A stretch of 64,000 nt of DNA from Nectonema munidae (Eukaryota > Nematomorpha > Nectonematoida > Nectonematidae), in NCBI GenBank assembly GCA_030549495.1, contig JAUIRK010000875.1:268501-332500 (forward strand). Direction: 5' to 3'. Positions 1 to 12,770 of the stretch are shown here, in pieces. Under the pieces are notes generated by a model. That model worked only from the letters and a program-made list of their open reading frames with translations. It was not told the origin of the DNA and did no database searches. Both the position numbers and the translations under genes were made by a program. How positions within the stretch are numbered: the first letter of the stretch is position 1; every line of letters starts with the position of its first letter.

Positions 1-1839
1 TTATCATTGTTCTCTAACGCACATTTACAATTTTTTAAATGTTTAAGTGGAACGCAGATTGGACATTTTTTTCTAGAACACGAAAATTCATAGCATTATG
101 TGTTGTTTTATAGAGTATAAACTTTGAAACTGCTTTAAAAATATAAATAACAATAGTGGAGTAGTTAGAGAAGGAAGCGGTAATGACTACTTCGATCTCT
201 CCTGCCCGCTCTAGATTTCCAACGGTACTACATAAAATGTAAAAAAATTAAACATAAAACGTAATGAACAGATTTAAAGTAAAAATTTAACAATTTTAAA
301 AATGTTAAGTTTCACTAAAACATAGCTTTATATTTTATAATGGTATTGATGGTCAAAGGGTTATTTATTTACTTGAACTCAAAAATAAAGGACACAATAA
401 TTTTATCCTTTTAATGCCGCATGTCGCATATCAGGGACAAAAAAAGTACTTTGTATACCGTAAGGGTCAGATACGGTACTTTGATTAATATAGTTATAGC
501 TCCGAACCGATCAATCTTGATTAGTGTTTAGAATGTAAGCACAAACAAACAGATGAAGAAATAACCTGGTTCGCTTAACATCAAGTCTTCTTTCCTTCCT
601 CATTTCTCAATTCTGTACGCCGTTTCGTTTTCTCTCATTTTATTTTGCCATCTTCATTTCAGTTATGGTGAATTTGCTTATTGTAGCTTGAGTGTTTATA
701 TTTTGCTTTTGATATTTTTTTCTTTTTTACAACTTCAACAAAAAATTTTTTTTGGGTTGTTTTAAGTTAGTGTCCCAGATGATCTTTAATATTATTGTAT
801 TTTTCTCTAACAAATATAGTTACAACATATTGACTCTATCTTATGAATTTTGAGAGCGTGATCTTATCGATGCATGTTTGTGTGTGAGTGTCAGGGTTAT
901 GAAGTCGAACTTAGATCATTGCAAAGTTATCTAAGTTACTTGTACACACGTTGAAATTTTTGAAAAGACTTTTTTTATCCTTGGGTACTTGCTCGATTAT
1001 TTTTAAAACCAATATTAAGTTATCAAGTTTTTTATGCATCTGATTTTCTGAGAAATTTTTGACCATTTTAGGTCACGTAACTCAATTGTTTCTAATAAAG
1101 TATGATGTTCATTGCAATTTAATCATGTAGTTAAAGTTCTACTTTAGAAAACGTTTTTTTTGATTTAAAAATTTTTACAAAAAACAATTTGAAATTTTAT
1201 TTCTAAACAATATAAGTGCTAGTTATACAATATTCTTTTTGCTTTTAGCCAGTTTTGTTCAAAAATCCCATTTGGTATTGTGAAAAATTCCTAAAAAACA
1301 TGATCAATTACACTTTTTTTCAAATTCTAAAATATCTCAAGGTCAAATAGTTTGTGCCAGATATTTCTATCAATTTCATACAATCAAATTTTGGTAACAA
1401 ATTTTGTTCAGCGCCAGTGGTAAATATTACACGGCCCAATTAAAAATGTGATAATAATTATAATAGGATCCCTACTTTATATAGTAAAATAACGGTAGAA
1501 AAAAAAATAATTTTATTAATCAATGTATTATTAGTTATAAAATAAATTAATTTTTTTTTCTTTCAATTCTTTTATAAGAAAAATACTAGACATTTTTTAG
1601 AGATTATATATTTTTCATATAGTACAGCAGAAGCATATGAACGTAGGGCCCTGTTCAAAGCGCCGTGCCAGTATGAGTAAAATTGGTCAAATCAGTTTGT
1701 AACCGGCCTTGTGTGTGTTTGTGTGAAAAAGTATGAACCAAAAATTCATAAATATTATAGTTTAAATAATTTTACTTATAGTATTTGAATGTTATCATTT
1801 TTAAACTCTTTTTAAGAATGATAAAAACAATAATTTGTT
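1..1839. other. AT-rich DNA without recognised genes
   Basis: No coding region, RNA gene or terminal repeat supported. Runs of A and T throughout, with a few pyrimidine-rich stretches (around 590-640). Confidence 0.6.
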
Positions 1840-3525
1840 TGGATATATTGAAGATCAGAATATTTTAGATTCACAACTTTACATACAACCCCCATTAATT
1901 GTACTGATGTTGTTACAGATGAAGTTTCCCGTCCTGAAGTATTAGGAGATATAGATCATTTTAGTGGTAAACAATTACTTGCAGAAGGAAGCTTAGTTTC
2001 TCAACATTTAGGTCAAGAAGAGCAGGATGAAGAACAAATTATAATTACAAAAATACGTAAAAAGGAGAAACTTTATGATTGGAAAGAAGGTTGTGTAGAC
2101 TTTGAGACTAATAGTTTCAAGGAAGTATATGGTCCAAATTATTACGATAATGGTGATATGACATTGATGGATATTTTAACTTGTTCTTAACAGAAGAACT
2201 AACTAACTTTATTTTTGATAATACAAACAAGTATGCTTTACAAAATAATTTCAATTTAAACATGCCAAAAATAGAATTCAAAGTTTTTTTGGGATATTCA
2301 CATTGATGAGTTAGCATAAACTACTCAAATACAAAATATATTCGAATAAAAGGGAAGACTGTGATACTAAAATTGTTTCATTAGCAATGAGAAGAGATAG
2401 ATTTGACGAAATAAAAAAGTACCTCCATTTTTGTGATAATGATAATAAGCTTGATAAATCTGATAAGTATACTAAAATTAGGCCATTTGTTGATAAGTTG
2501 AATGAAAACATCACTACCATTCTCAAATTTTATCTTAATTGAGAACTAGTATGTCAACGCTCCAATATCAGAATACCATTCAATAGATGAAACCATGTTT
2601 TCTTATCATGGTAATCGGCACTTGAAGCAATTTATGGTCAGAATTAAGTGGTCAGAAACGGGGTATTTGGTTAATTTCAGTTTATACTAAGGAAGGTGTC
2701 AGAAAACTTTATAGGTGGTTTAACTTTGGGAGAAGTGTTGAAATGAACTTTGTGGAAAAAAATAATGAGAAATTTGGCTAATTTTTATCACTACGTTATG
2801 GATAATTTCTTTTCAACTATGAATTTGTTTGAAATGATGCAAAAAATGAAAGAAAATATGATTGCAACAATTAGAAAAAATAGACTTTATAACTATCCAA
2901 TAAAAAGTGAAAAAGAATTTGAAAAAGAACAAAGAGGAAGTTTTTGTGGATATAATAACGATATTTTCGATGTTTGTCAATGGTATAATTAAAATAAATA
3001 TGATTTTGAAAACACAAATCGAATTCCCATGTACTCAAGAACACTGAAGACAAGAATAAAGATTCGACAACTTAAAATGCTGCAACTCTACAATGTGCAA
3101 ATGGGCCACGTAGATAGCATGGATCAAAACTTGTTTCTTGAAATGGTATATGCCTATCATCATGCGCTTATTCGATACTCTGATACTACACACGTGGTTG
3201 ATATTTCAAATGACACCTTTTCCTGAAAGAAAAGATCAACTTTTTTTAAGGCGTATATAAGCTCAAACGTTATTACTTTAAACGTATGGTGTTTATCCTT
3301 CAACGTTTAGAGCCCTCACTAATCCAAATCCTATTGATGCTACAAGATACGGTAATATAGTTTCCCTTATCGATAACAAAAAAAGTTTGAAGTATCGTTT
3401 TTGTCACACAAAGACTATGTTTTGTTTTGTTGATTATTATCATAAAAACTCTTGTTTTTCTAAACATGGCTTGAATTTTTTAGCAAATATGTGGGACGAC
3501 CATATAAGGATCGGCTTATAGTTTT
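1840..3525 (+). pseudogene. piggyBac-type transposase pseudogene
   Basis: Plus-strand fragments in order show a piggyBac transposase. There is an acidic N-terminal region (about 1905-2190). A SIDETMFSYHGNRHLKQF block (about 2577-2632) corresponds to the family's DESM..(Y/F)KGR..(L/M)KQ(Y/F) first catalytic Asp. YHYVMDNFFSTMNLFE (about 2790-2837) corresponds to the second Asp (V-Y-x-D-N-F-F-T-S), followed by IATIRKNRLYNYP. HVDSMDQN (about 3107-3130) holds the third Asp. A C-terminal Cys/His segment (about 3390-3500) contains CFVDYYHKNSCF. Several stops and frame changes separate the blocks, and a section between the N-terminus and first Asp is scrambled, so it is inactive. I did not find TTAA-flanked ends. 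Neighbouring MITEs with piggyBac-like TTAA ends may have used related transposases. Confidence 0.85.
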
Positions 3526-4211
3526 ACAAGTATTAACTTAAAATGAACTTTTTAAAAAAAAATTTGAAGTTTTTATTTCAGTAAAAAAGTATTTTCAATT
3601 TTTCGACACTTGAAGTTTAGTTTTATAAATTTATGGAATTAATCCACAAGCATTCAAAAACTTTGCAAGCCTAAATCATGTAGACATGGTAGGATTTGAC
3701 AACACGGGACACTTGTTTAGTTCAATTGAGTACAATAAAAAGTCAGGATGTTGACATTTCGTTCCAAAACTCTCCCAAAATGCATCAAACGCCATTTTGG
3801 AATTAAAGTAAAAAGCTTTGTGTATTATTAGATTTTAATCAAAAAATGTTTAAATTTTAAAAAAATATTGTTTTCTGTTTTTACCAACACTTTTGTGGTG
3901 TACGAACATCGCATATATCGTACTGTATTTTTAGGAAAAACTAAAAAGAATTGAAATTTTTAAACCTATATTTTCCACTTTTTTTTATGTTTAAACTTTT
4001 ATTTTTGAATTTCATGTAATGAAACCAAGTATCTTTCTTTCGGCATTTGGGTTATTAAGTTTGTTTACATTTCTTGGCACTTGCAGGATAATATAATTTC
4101 TGATCTTTCGGCATAAAATACACCTAGCATTAAGTCAGAAAAACTCTCCTTTCTCAAGCGCTAATTCCAATATTATTAGACATGGAATAGCTACACTGAC
4201 TCGAAAGCCCA
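3526..4211. other. AT-rich DNA; includes a short copy of PDZRN3-like exon sequence
   Basis: Mostly featureless. At about 4150-4207 it repeats part of the terminal PDZRN3-like exon (see the repeat entry). Confidence 0.6.
4150..4207. repeat. Duplicated fragment of the PDZRN3-like terminal exon
   Basis: The 36-nt core at about 4170-4206 (starting TATTATTAGACATGGAAT) matches 5590-5626 inside the terminal exon with two differences that I can count, and weaker similarity extends to the left. The two copies are in the same orientation and about 1.4 kb apart. The right edge abuts the TTAA MITE that starts at 4212. Confidence 0.75.
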
Positions 4212-4349
4212 TTAATCCGTTATCGAACAGAATAATCAGACGATATCTAGTATAAAGCAGAAGATTTGTACTAAAAAGCATTAATAAATGCAGACGAATC
4301 ACATTTTTGTAAAGTCGACATATGTCGACTGTGGTCGATAACCGGTTAA
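4212..4349. mobile_element. TTAA-flanked piggyBac-type MITE, family 2
   Basis: Ends TTAATCCGTTATCGA and TCGATAACCGGTTAA are near-perfect inverted repeats including TTAA, the piggyBac target. The interior has CAGACGATATCTA and GCAGACGA motifs plus a TCGACATATGTCGA palindrome. Related copies are at about 30503-30632 and 21793-21872. Confidence 0.8.
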
Positions 4350-4439
4350 GAAAGGTGATAAAAAAGTCAAAAATTTGTCTAAATTAAGGGACAAGCATTA
4401 AGACAACCAAGCATTTAATCACGCGAGCACAAAAAACTT

Positions 4440-4497
4440 ATTCCGCCCCCAGTTCGAATTGCGACGACTAGGTTGGGAAAAACTGCTCTAAAGGAAA
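4440..4497. mobile_element. One-ended hAT-like fragment
   Basis: Ends in GGTTGGGAAAAACTGCTCTA, the kind of ...TTGAGAA.CxCTG terminus found in many hAT elements. No matching left end was seen. Confidence 0.3.
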
Positions 4498-4932
4498 TGA
4501 AAACTGTTAAAAGATAGCCAAAATATTGGGGCTAAGAAATTGGTCGCTATAGCTAGCTGCCATTTTTAGAGAGAGGGAATTAGAAGGGTAGAAAGTTGTT
4601 TCTCTGTATCTGTACGCATAATATTTAATGCTTGTCAACTTCTTATGGCTCTGAGGTTAAGAAACAGGTTTATAGTTCAAAAAATAATTTCACCTCTTTT
4701 TTGAATGTTCAATAGCTATAATGAATAATAATGTGCAATTGTCATTGTTTAAAAAATAACTTAAAATTTTATTTCTTTGATAAATACTTCCACTCATAAT
4801 AAACTGGTGAATAAAACTCACGCAAAACAATATATGATGTAATAAGACTAAGTTGAAATCAGTAAGAATAATAAAAATGGCTACACGCACTGAAAAATAT
4901 TAGGGTTTAAGCCTTTTTGCTTTTCAATCTGC

Positions 4933-4938
4933 TTTATT
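4933..4938 (-). promoter_or_regulatory. Candidate polyadenylation signal of the PDZRN3-like gene
   Basis: AATAAA on the minus strand, about 95 nt past the stop codon of the terminal exon. Position and sense fit a short 3' UTR. AATAAA is common in AT-rich DNA, so this is a best guess. Confidence 0.4.
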
Positions 4939-5032
4939 CTTGTATTTCTCTGATTTTAGGATGAAAAATTGCACGTGGGAGAGAAATACTTGCTGGCTTT
5001 CTTCGAGAAAGGAGTTAGTTGTGTGGGGAGGT

Positions 5033-6112
5033 TCACACGGTGGTGACACTGAGGATGCTGTGCAGCCCTAATCGCTTCACACAACTCGACGTCCTGCCCT
5101 TCTTGATACAACTCTCACTTTTGTGCGCTCTGGCCAGGTGCGTGCTTTTGGGGTTAGGCGTATTTCTGAAGCTTCCCCGATTACTGTGCAGATAGGCTGA
5201 GGACGAAGCCAACACGGAATTCTTCTTTAAAGAGGACTTTGAGGCTTTCTTGGCACACACGTATTTGACGCCATCCCTTCGCTTTCTCACTCTCCATCGA
5301 GTAGAAAGCGTCAAATTCTGGTGATACTCGATGGCGTGGGGCTTGTAGTCATAGGCATCACACTCGATGAGGTCCTGGGAACCTGTCGTGGTGGAGAGGG
5401 CGCGTAGAAAGAGGTTTTGTTGGAGGGCGATGGTGTGAGACAGGTTTTGCGTGTTTGTGTACATCGTTTTGGGAAAAGGAATACTGGATGTGGACTTGCT
5501 TTGCTGCGTGCCCTTGTGATTCACGGTCGGACACAACTTGGTTGTGTGTTCGAAGATGAATTGAGCACTTTCAAGATTGGAACGCCCGATATTATTAGAC
5601 ATGGAATGGCTACGCTGACTCGAAACTGGAACACCCGTGCCCACTTTTAACTGTCTCTTCTTTTCTTTGATGTACTTCTTGTTGTACTTCTTGACGATAG
5701 GATGTATATCTAAAAAGTTACTGCCATTATAGGAAACATCGAAAGATTTGGATCGATTTGCAATTGATAGTTGTTCAAGGGTGTCTTCAACTTGTTGTAG
5801 AGACGATTTATAAACAAAACTATCTTCATCCCCAGCGATAGACTCATATATGTGGTAATCAATGTCTGCATTGTTCTCTCCCTTGTATTCCCCTTCATCA
5901 CAAAAACTTTCGTCAAAGCTGCTTTTGTTTCCTACTTTACTTTTTGGGTCGGTTTGCGTTGAATTCAAATTGTCAAACTTTTGGTAGTCATAGAAGGTAT
6001 CGTTTTTCTCGGAACTACTATCATCATTTCTTGAGCTGCCATCACTTTTCAAACCAAACCCAGAGTCATTGTCTAGTGTCCATTCCTTTTGATAGCTTTC
6101 TTCACAGTTCGT
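5033..6112 (-). CDS. PDZRN3-like: Terminal exon of a PDZRN3/LNX3-family gene
   Basis: Seen: a 360-codon open exon, entered by a TATTTTAG acceptor just above 6112 (phase 0) and ending in TGA at 5033-5035; translation gives 359 residues. Early on is a DNDSGFG...SSRNDDSSSE stretch (about residues 14-36), which resembles the DSGVG...STRNDESSEQ segment that follows the last PDZ domain in vertebrate PDZRN3. Around residues 272-285 is RWRVRKRRDGVKYV, like the WKVKIRSDGTRYI motif at the start of the family's LNX3-homology region. The protein ends ILSVTTV, like the PDZRN3 C-terminus and a class I PDZ ligand. The rest is Ser/Lys-rich and low in recognisable structure. Known of the family: RING E3 ligase and scaffold proteins with PDZ domains at synapses and junctions. 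Inferred: orthology, from recalled family sequence. The exon is less AT-rich than its surroundings, as expected for coding DNA. The ATG-less 5' side shows this is an internal-to-last exon and not a whole gene. Confidence 0.85.
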   Translation of the reverse strand, partial: TNCEESYQKEWTLDNDSGFGLKSDGSSRNDDSSSEKNDTFYDYQKFDNLNSTQTDPKSKVGNKSSFDESFCDEGEYKGENNADIDYHIYESIAGDEDSFVYKSSLQQVEDTLEQLSIANRSKSFDVSYNGSNFLDIHPIVKKYNKKYIKEKKRQLKVGTGVPVSSQRSHSMSNNIGRSNLESAQFIFEHTTKLCPTVNHKGTQQSKSTSSIPFPKTMYTNTQNLSHTIALQQNLFLRALSTTTGSQDLIECDAYDYKPHAIEYHQNLTLSTRWRVRKRRDGVKYVCAKKASKSSLKKNSVLASSSAYLHSNRGSFRNTPNPKSTHLARAHKSESCIKKGRTSSCVKRLGLHSILSVTTV

Positions 6113-6292
6113 CTAAAATATTCAAAATTTATTCATCAAATTATTTTCCTATATCAATATTTTAAAATCCATCTACACATCTACTGAAGTCGTTAGTGTT
6201 AAGAAAAAATAAATCTATCAGTAATTTAGCTTAAATCCTTAATTTCAAAACAAATCAGATTGGCCCAGAGAGACTCGAAAAAGGGCTTAGGG

Positions 6293-7481
<1,189 letters not shown>

Positions 7482-7590
7482 TAAGTTCGTATCGGTGTGT
7501 GTAAATATATATACGTGTGTCTGTGTTTTTGTTTGAGTGTGTGTTTCTATCGGTGCATCTGTTTGTCTGTGTATCTCTCTCTCGGTGTTT

Positions 7591-7614
7591 GTATGTATGT
7601 ATGTATGTATGTAT
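7591..7614. repeat. (GTAT)6 microsatellite
   Basis: Six tandem GTAT units at the decayed edge of the large GT tract. Confidence 0.9.
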
Positions 7615-10600
7615 TGCCTAGTTTTGGATAATTGAATCTCTCGAGTAGTACTGTGATTATGGGAATTACTAGAGAAGTATTAGCGAGTATACAGATATAT
7701 AAAACAGACTCTAAAACAATGAATATTTCATGTAGTTGGAGTGATTCAAAATGCAACACTAATCAGAGAGGCGCAAATTCTACAACTTTATACAAGAAAT
7801 TCATTGGCGCTATTATTAAATATTTATCAGGCAAATAAATCACAAAATCACCGCGTTTTGAGTTATTTATGAATGTGGGTGTGCTAATCTTTGCGACACA
7901 ATTGCAAGAAATAGCCATAACAGTCTAATTATTATTATTATTATTACACAGTGCACAAGTTATGGCATCAAACAAAAAGAAGTTTTGATGAGACGCATAT
8001 GCCTTGTGCCAAATATCATTATACTCATGATTTTCACTTATTCAATAAAATTCATTCATCCATTATTTTATCAAGCTAAAATGCACTGCTCAAATCTTTC
8101 TATATGTTGTAGATACGGATAAATGGGTCAACAAGGCTTGCAACGAAAAATGTCTTTCTAGTTCTCTCAAATACATTATGGTGTTATTGTTATACTTCCA
8201 AAGTTTAAAAATGTTTTTTACATTTCTTTTATTTAATAAAAGTTTTTTAAGATCAGACGAATTTAAAAATTTTTATCAAAACGCGCAAAAAATTAAATTG
8301 ACGTAAAATGAAGATTTGCTTTAAATTTTATTTAAAAAAAAGAAACAAAAGAACGCTTTTATAAAAGGTATGAAAGAAAAAACAAAGTTTGATATAAAAA
8401 ATGAAATGAAAAGACGATTGCAAGTGTTGTATAAAAATATTAGAACTTTGAAAACTTTAAATATCAATTTTGTAAAACATCCAAGTAAAAAAAACTTATA
8501 AATTCAAAAATGCGTCAATTGATGTCATGTGGTCTCGTTCTAGTATTTTCGTCGTATCTATTTATTTCATTAATTTTAATTACTATCATGAAAAAAAAGC
8601 TTCAGACAAATTATTTCCAAAAATAGGGAAAGAGAATGAACTTCCATATCTAGGAACCCAGATTAGCAGACCGGATATTCTTAGGAAAATGCGACCCTTT
8701 GAATTTTTTTTTTATAAATTTAACGTTTAAATTTTAAATAAAAATGATTTTGAATTTTGTTTGTTAGTAATTTGATCAAAAATGTAATTCATAACAGAAC
8801 ATTACTTTTAGTGTTATAAGATGCAACGGTAAAACTTTTCATAAATTAACTTTTATTTTCCCTTCTTCCAACGCAAGAATTGATCTACACGAGAGAAGTC
8901 AAAAAAATTTCGTCAAATATTGTCGTAGCTTTTGTGGGTGAAGTTTAAGAAATGGCGTGATTTTCAAAGATTGCTGACATATACTACACCCTTCGGTTAT
9001 TTACGTACAGAAAAATCCTACTTCGCGGCACCCAGGTCTTAATGATTTTTGAGTCGATGCATAAAACACTATGCTTGCATACTTTTGTAGGTGTATCTGT
9101 AAACCCTTATGAGTGTCTCTCTTCTATATGGGAGTTTCTGAACGTGAATTTATTTATTTCTGCATGTTCTTGAAGCCTAATTACTCGTGCAAGATAATTT
9201 TGGTGTAAATTTTTTTCGGACTTTTTAGAAAAAATTTGCCCTATTAAAATGATTTCTCACTTTTACTTGTGTGTGTGTAAAGCCCATTTTTGTCTTTGAT
9301 CGAATGGATTCAAGTTTAAAATTTAATTTATAAAATCATTTATGAAAAAAAATGCGTCGTAAAATAACTTCAAATTATTAATCAGTTGTTTTAAAAAATT
9401 TAAAAATCATAAAAAATTTGAAACAAATGAAATATTTAAAAAACATTTAAAAGGTTTGAATAAAAATTTTCTTTTCCAATTTTAAAAATTTTCTTGCAAA
9501 GATAAGTCTCGCCAAACATACATAAAATTTTTAAAGCCAATGAAGTTATTTTGGGATATTTAGAAATGAGATATTGATGAAGTGAAATAGACTGTAAAAA
9601 GTTGTTTCCTGCTAAAAATGCATCGATTGTAAAAATGGATGTAAAACGGGAAACCTCGTGCTCTAAGTCATTGAGTATTTTGTAAAAAAAAAAATGGTCG
9701 GGACGTCTCACTGTAATCCTGGCGCAGCGAATGAGGTGCAAGGGTGATTTGATTGACACCCTGATCTCGATTTAATGTAATTCAAAACATAAGTTTAAAT
9801 TAAAAAACTTCAAAAACAAATTCCGAATAAAGATTTTGATTTTAAAAAGGGGTTATTTTTGGTGACGGATAATGTCCGAGAAAAGAGGAGGCAGATAAAC
9901 AAATTGAAGGTTCATTTTATAGAATCCTTCTGTATGGCAAGCAATTTTACTTGGCTTAAAAAACACGAAAATTATTAATTGTTTTTGCTTTATGAGAGAT
10001 TAAATATATTTAGTTATTTATCTATAAAAAAAATATTATTTCAAAAATTAGAAAGGTTTGTTTACGTACAAACACAAATGTGAACACATTCAAATTGAAG
10101 TAACACTTTTTGTTATAAAAACTATTATTTCTTTAAAAAATTTTGTATTTTAAAAACAAAATGTTCTTATAATCATATTATCATTTTGATTTATCTCAAA
10201 TAAAATCTCTCAGCTAAAACGGACTCAAATTTTAAACGACAAATTTTTATATTCATTCATTATTATTATTTAGATGAGTGTTTAATTCAGTTCTTCCCAT
10301 CAAAATGTTTCATTGCAATAAGCAATGCTTTTTGTTTTTAATGATTATAACAAGTTGTTCTTGTATAGTAGAAATTTGGAATTTATGCTTCCAATTCCTA
10401 TGTACATTTTCAGAAAAAAGGCAAGCAATTTTCAACTTAGAATATTCTTCGCAAAACACACAAACTTTAATATATTAATTAATTTAAAAATAAACGAATA
10501 CTAGAAGTAGATGGGGTACCAAGAGGATGAACGAGCCATAAAATATTTAATTATTTTTCCAAAGACATTAACTACAGAATATTTTAAAAATAATGCACTA

Positions 10601-10778
10601 AAAAATCTTAAACATTTCTCAATTATATATAACAGAGATAGCTCCACATCTCCGGATAAAAAGAGGCATGAATTATTTATAATGTCTAATAAAGAGCCAT
10701 AAATCAGTATTTAAGTTTAAAATTTTTTGCAGTTACTCTCAAATTTTTTTCAGAAAAAAAAGCTTTTACAACTGGTTA
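7615..10778. other. Intronic AT-rich DNA without recognised genes
   Basis: Long A/T runs, an (ATT)n patch at about 7927-7947 and short open frames with no recognisable domain. It lies within the large last intron of the PDZRN3-like gene. Confidence 0.6.
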
Positions 10779-11130
10779 TCCTAGTGTCCACATATGTGTA
10801 CATAAAAAAAACATCAAAATTTAGCCTTCAAAAAAAATCAAAACAGTTTTTAAATGTTTTTCTAATTTTTATTCTGCTCCTTCACTATCACAAAAAGAAA
10901 AAAAAATAAATATAATAATTGCTTTTATGTTACTCTTAGGCTCAAAAACTTTTTAAAGTTTTTATCTTTAAATAGTTGCTGAAATGCTTCGATAAAATGA
11001 AAGGTTTTCAAAAATATTTTTTCCTTTTTTTTGTATTTATGTTGAGCTAAAGAGCTATATAACATGATATAATGACCAATTAATGTAAGCATTAAAGTTG
11101 CTCTCATTCACTCTAAAGAAAAATTGATTG

Positions 11131-11181
11131 TTCACAAATGTGCACACCAGGTGCATCCTGGTGTACACATGTGTGCACAAC
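11131..11181. repeat. Near-perfect ~50-nt palindrome of GTGCACA/TGTGTAC motifs
   Basis: The two halves around CAGGTGCATCCTG are inverted copies (TTGTTCACAAATGTGCACAC against GTGTACACATGTGTGCACAA). It lies ~115 nt upstream of the N-terminal transposase-like segment, consistent with a subterminal binding site or hairpin of the element. Confidence 0.8.
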
Positions 11182-11296
11182 TCACTGGTATACATCAGTT
11201 GATTGATGATTCAATGTGTATTGTCTTTTATAAAACTTTACTGATTTTTTTGTAGCTTGCTGCTCTTGATTTTAATACCAAGTTGTTAGTAATATT

Positions 11297-11530
11297 ATGT
11301 ATCGTAAAGGTGATTTGGTTAGTGCAAAAGCTTTTCTTTTTGATGATATGAAAGTTCCTTTGAAAGAAAGATGGAGTTATAATCGTTTTGGAAAGTCTCA
11401 CAATTCAACTAAAGTGTATGGAATAGTAAAAGAAGTCAAAGCTTATGGTGTTCATGTTATCTGGGAAGATGGAGATGACTCAATAATCCAGGCAAAAAAA
11501 ATCGAAAAAGAAAATGATGAAGCAATTAAT
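11297..11530 (+). pseudogene. N-terminal segment of a piggyBac-like transposon protein
   Basis: An open segment from ATG encoding about 77 residues, starting MYRKGDLVSAKAFLFDD and including KVYGIVKEVKAYGVHVIWED, which has the look of a small beta-barrel (Tudor/chromo-like SH3 fold: V-x-G-x-V then V-x-W-x-D-G). After about 11530 the reading passes into A-runs and then GC-rich retroelement sequence, so the gene is interrupted. Assignment to the transposon rests on strand, position between the terminal motifs and the downstream zinc ribbon. The domain guess is inference. Confidence 0.5.
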
Positions 11531-11577
11531 TTTTTAACAAAAAAAAATATTTTTTTTTGGAAAACCATTTTCTCGCA

Positions 11578-12770
11578 GGTGATGTCGTTTGACCTGGACG
11601 AAAACCCCTGCCCAGACCCTGCTGAGGACCAGATCCAATCGATCATTGACATTGCATCATGTAAGAAACTGCTCTCCTCATTTACCACCTCAGCCAGACT
11701 CAGGGCCCCTGCCCTGGGTTCCACCTCCAGGTCACTGCCCTGCTTTTCAAGGCTCCAGTTGACCTACGACACAAGGGCACAATTAGCATCCTTGTCCAGA
11801 GATTTTTCAATCTTGTCCAGGCTCATAAGCAAACCCCCTTCCACTCTTTCGCCAAGTTCTCAGCACCGCCTAAGGAAAAGAAATCGTTCTTTACAAAGGA
11901 GGTTCTTCCGAGACTTGTCCAGTCTGGCGTACTGAAACAGGTGATTCGCCCTAGAATAGTCTCCCCGTGTTTCTTGCTTCCCAAGACCAATGGGAAGACT
12001 CGTTTGGTGGCAGACTTTGGTTTCTCACGGGACCTCTTCGCCACGCCAGCTATCAAGCTCACGGCCCCTTCCAGCTGCGCTACGTTCAGCTCTTATTCAA
12101 ATGGGCCATCCCTCTGGATCTTACAGATGCGTTTTATGGCATTAGAATCCAGAAGGAATGGAGGAACTGCTTTTGTATCAAGTTAGGGGGAAAATTTGAC
12201 AGTTCACCAGGTTGCCAATGGGGGCGTGCTTTAGCCTAGCAGTCCTACAAAGCGTGGTGGCACGTCTGCTAGGAACTTTCAAGGAAAGACTACCAGTGGA
12301 ACAGCGTGCCCAATTCCGCTTTATCTTATACCTGGACGACTTCTTGATTTTGAGGGAGGATCGGGAATCCACAACCAAGATCACTACGGCCTTCAATCGG
12401 TTTCTGGAAGACGAATGCGGAATCCGCATAAACGTCAAGAAATCGATCCTCTCCCCCGTGCAGTCTATCCAGTTTCTCGGGGCCCAATTCCACCTCCGTC
12501 CGCGGACGATTGGTGCTCAGGCCACCAGAGGCGAGAACCTTGCCATTCTATCTTTGGTTTTTTCTCTGAAGGATCTCCAGATTGCTTCAAAGAAGGTGAC
12601 CCATTCCATGGAATCCATGGCAATGGTGCAAATCTTCAAGGAGTGGATCGGGTTCTTTGGGAGCGTGCGTGACGGGCCCTCCGCAGGATCGTCCTCCGAC
12701 TTGACCTGTTCCACGGCGTTACGGAGGGCATCTGTCAGGCACTGGATGTTTCGAGCCATAGGAGGATCCT
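11578..12770 (+). mobile_element. Broken retroelement fragment with reverse transcriptase
   Basis: A fossil of a reverse-transcribing element with a YLDD-type polymerase motif (about 12330) and the flanking RT blocks, on the plus strand. It is clearly GC-richer than the rest of the window. It is broken, with several disruptions. The family is not resolved: DIRS/Ngaro-like or Ty3-like from the motifs. No long terminal repeats were seen. It sits inside the piggyBac-like element and faces a second fragment tail to tail. Confidence 0.7.

Noticed and set aside
5417-5650. Plus-strand open frame over the PDZRN3-like exon
   Set aside because: It is antisense to a well-supported coding exon; the minus-strand frame has family motifs and splice sites.
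12517-12759. Extra open frames on both strands of the GC-rich island
   Set aside because: Shadows of the retroelement fragments; their peptides carry no motifs of their own.
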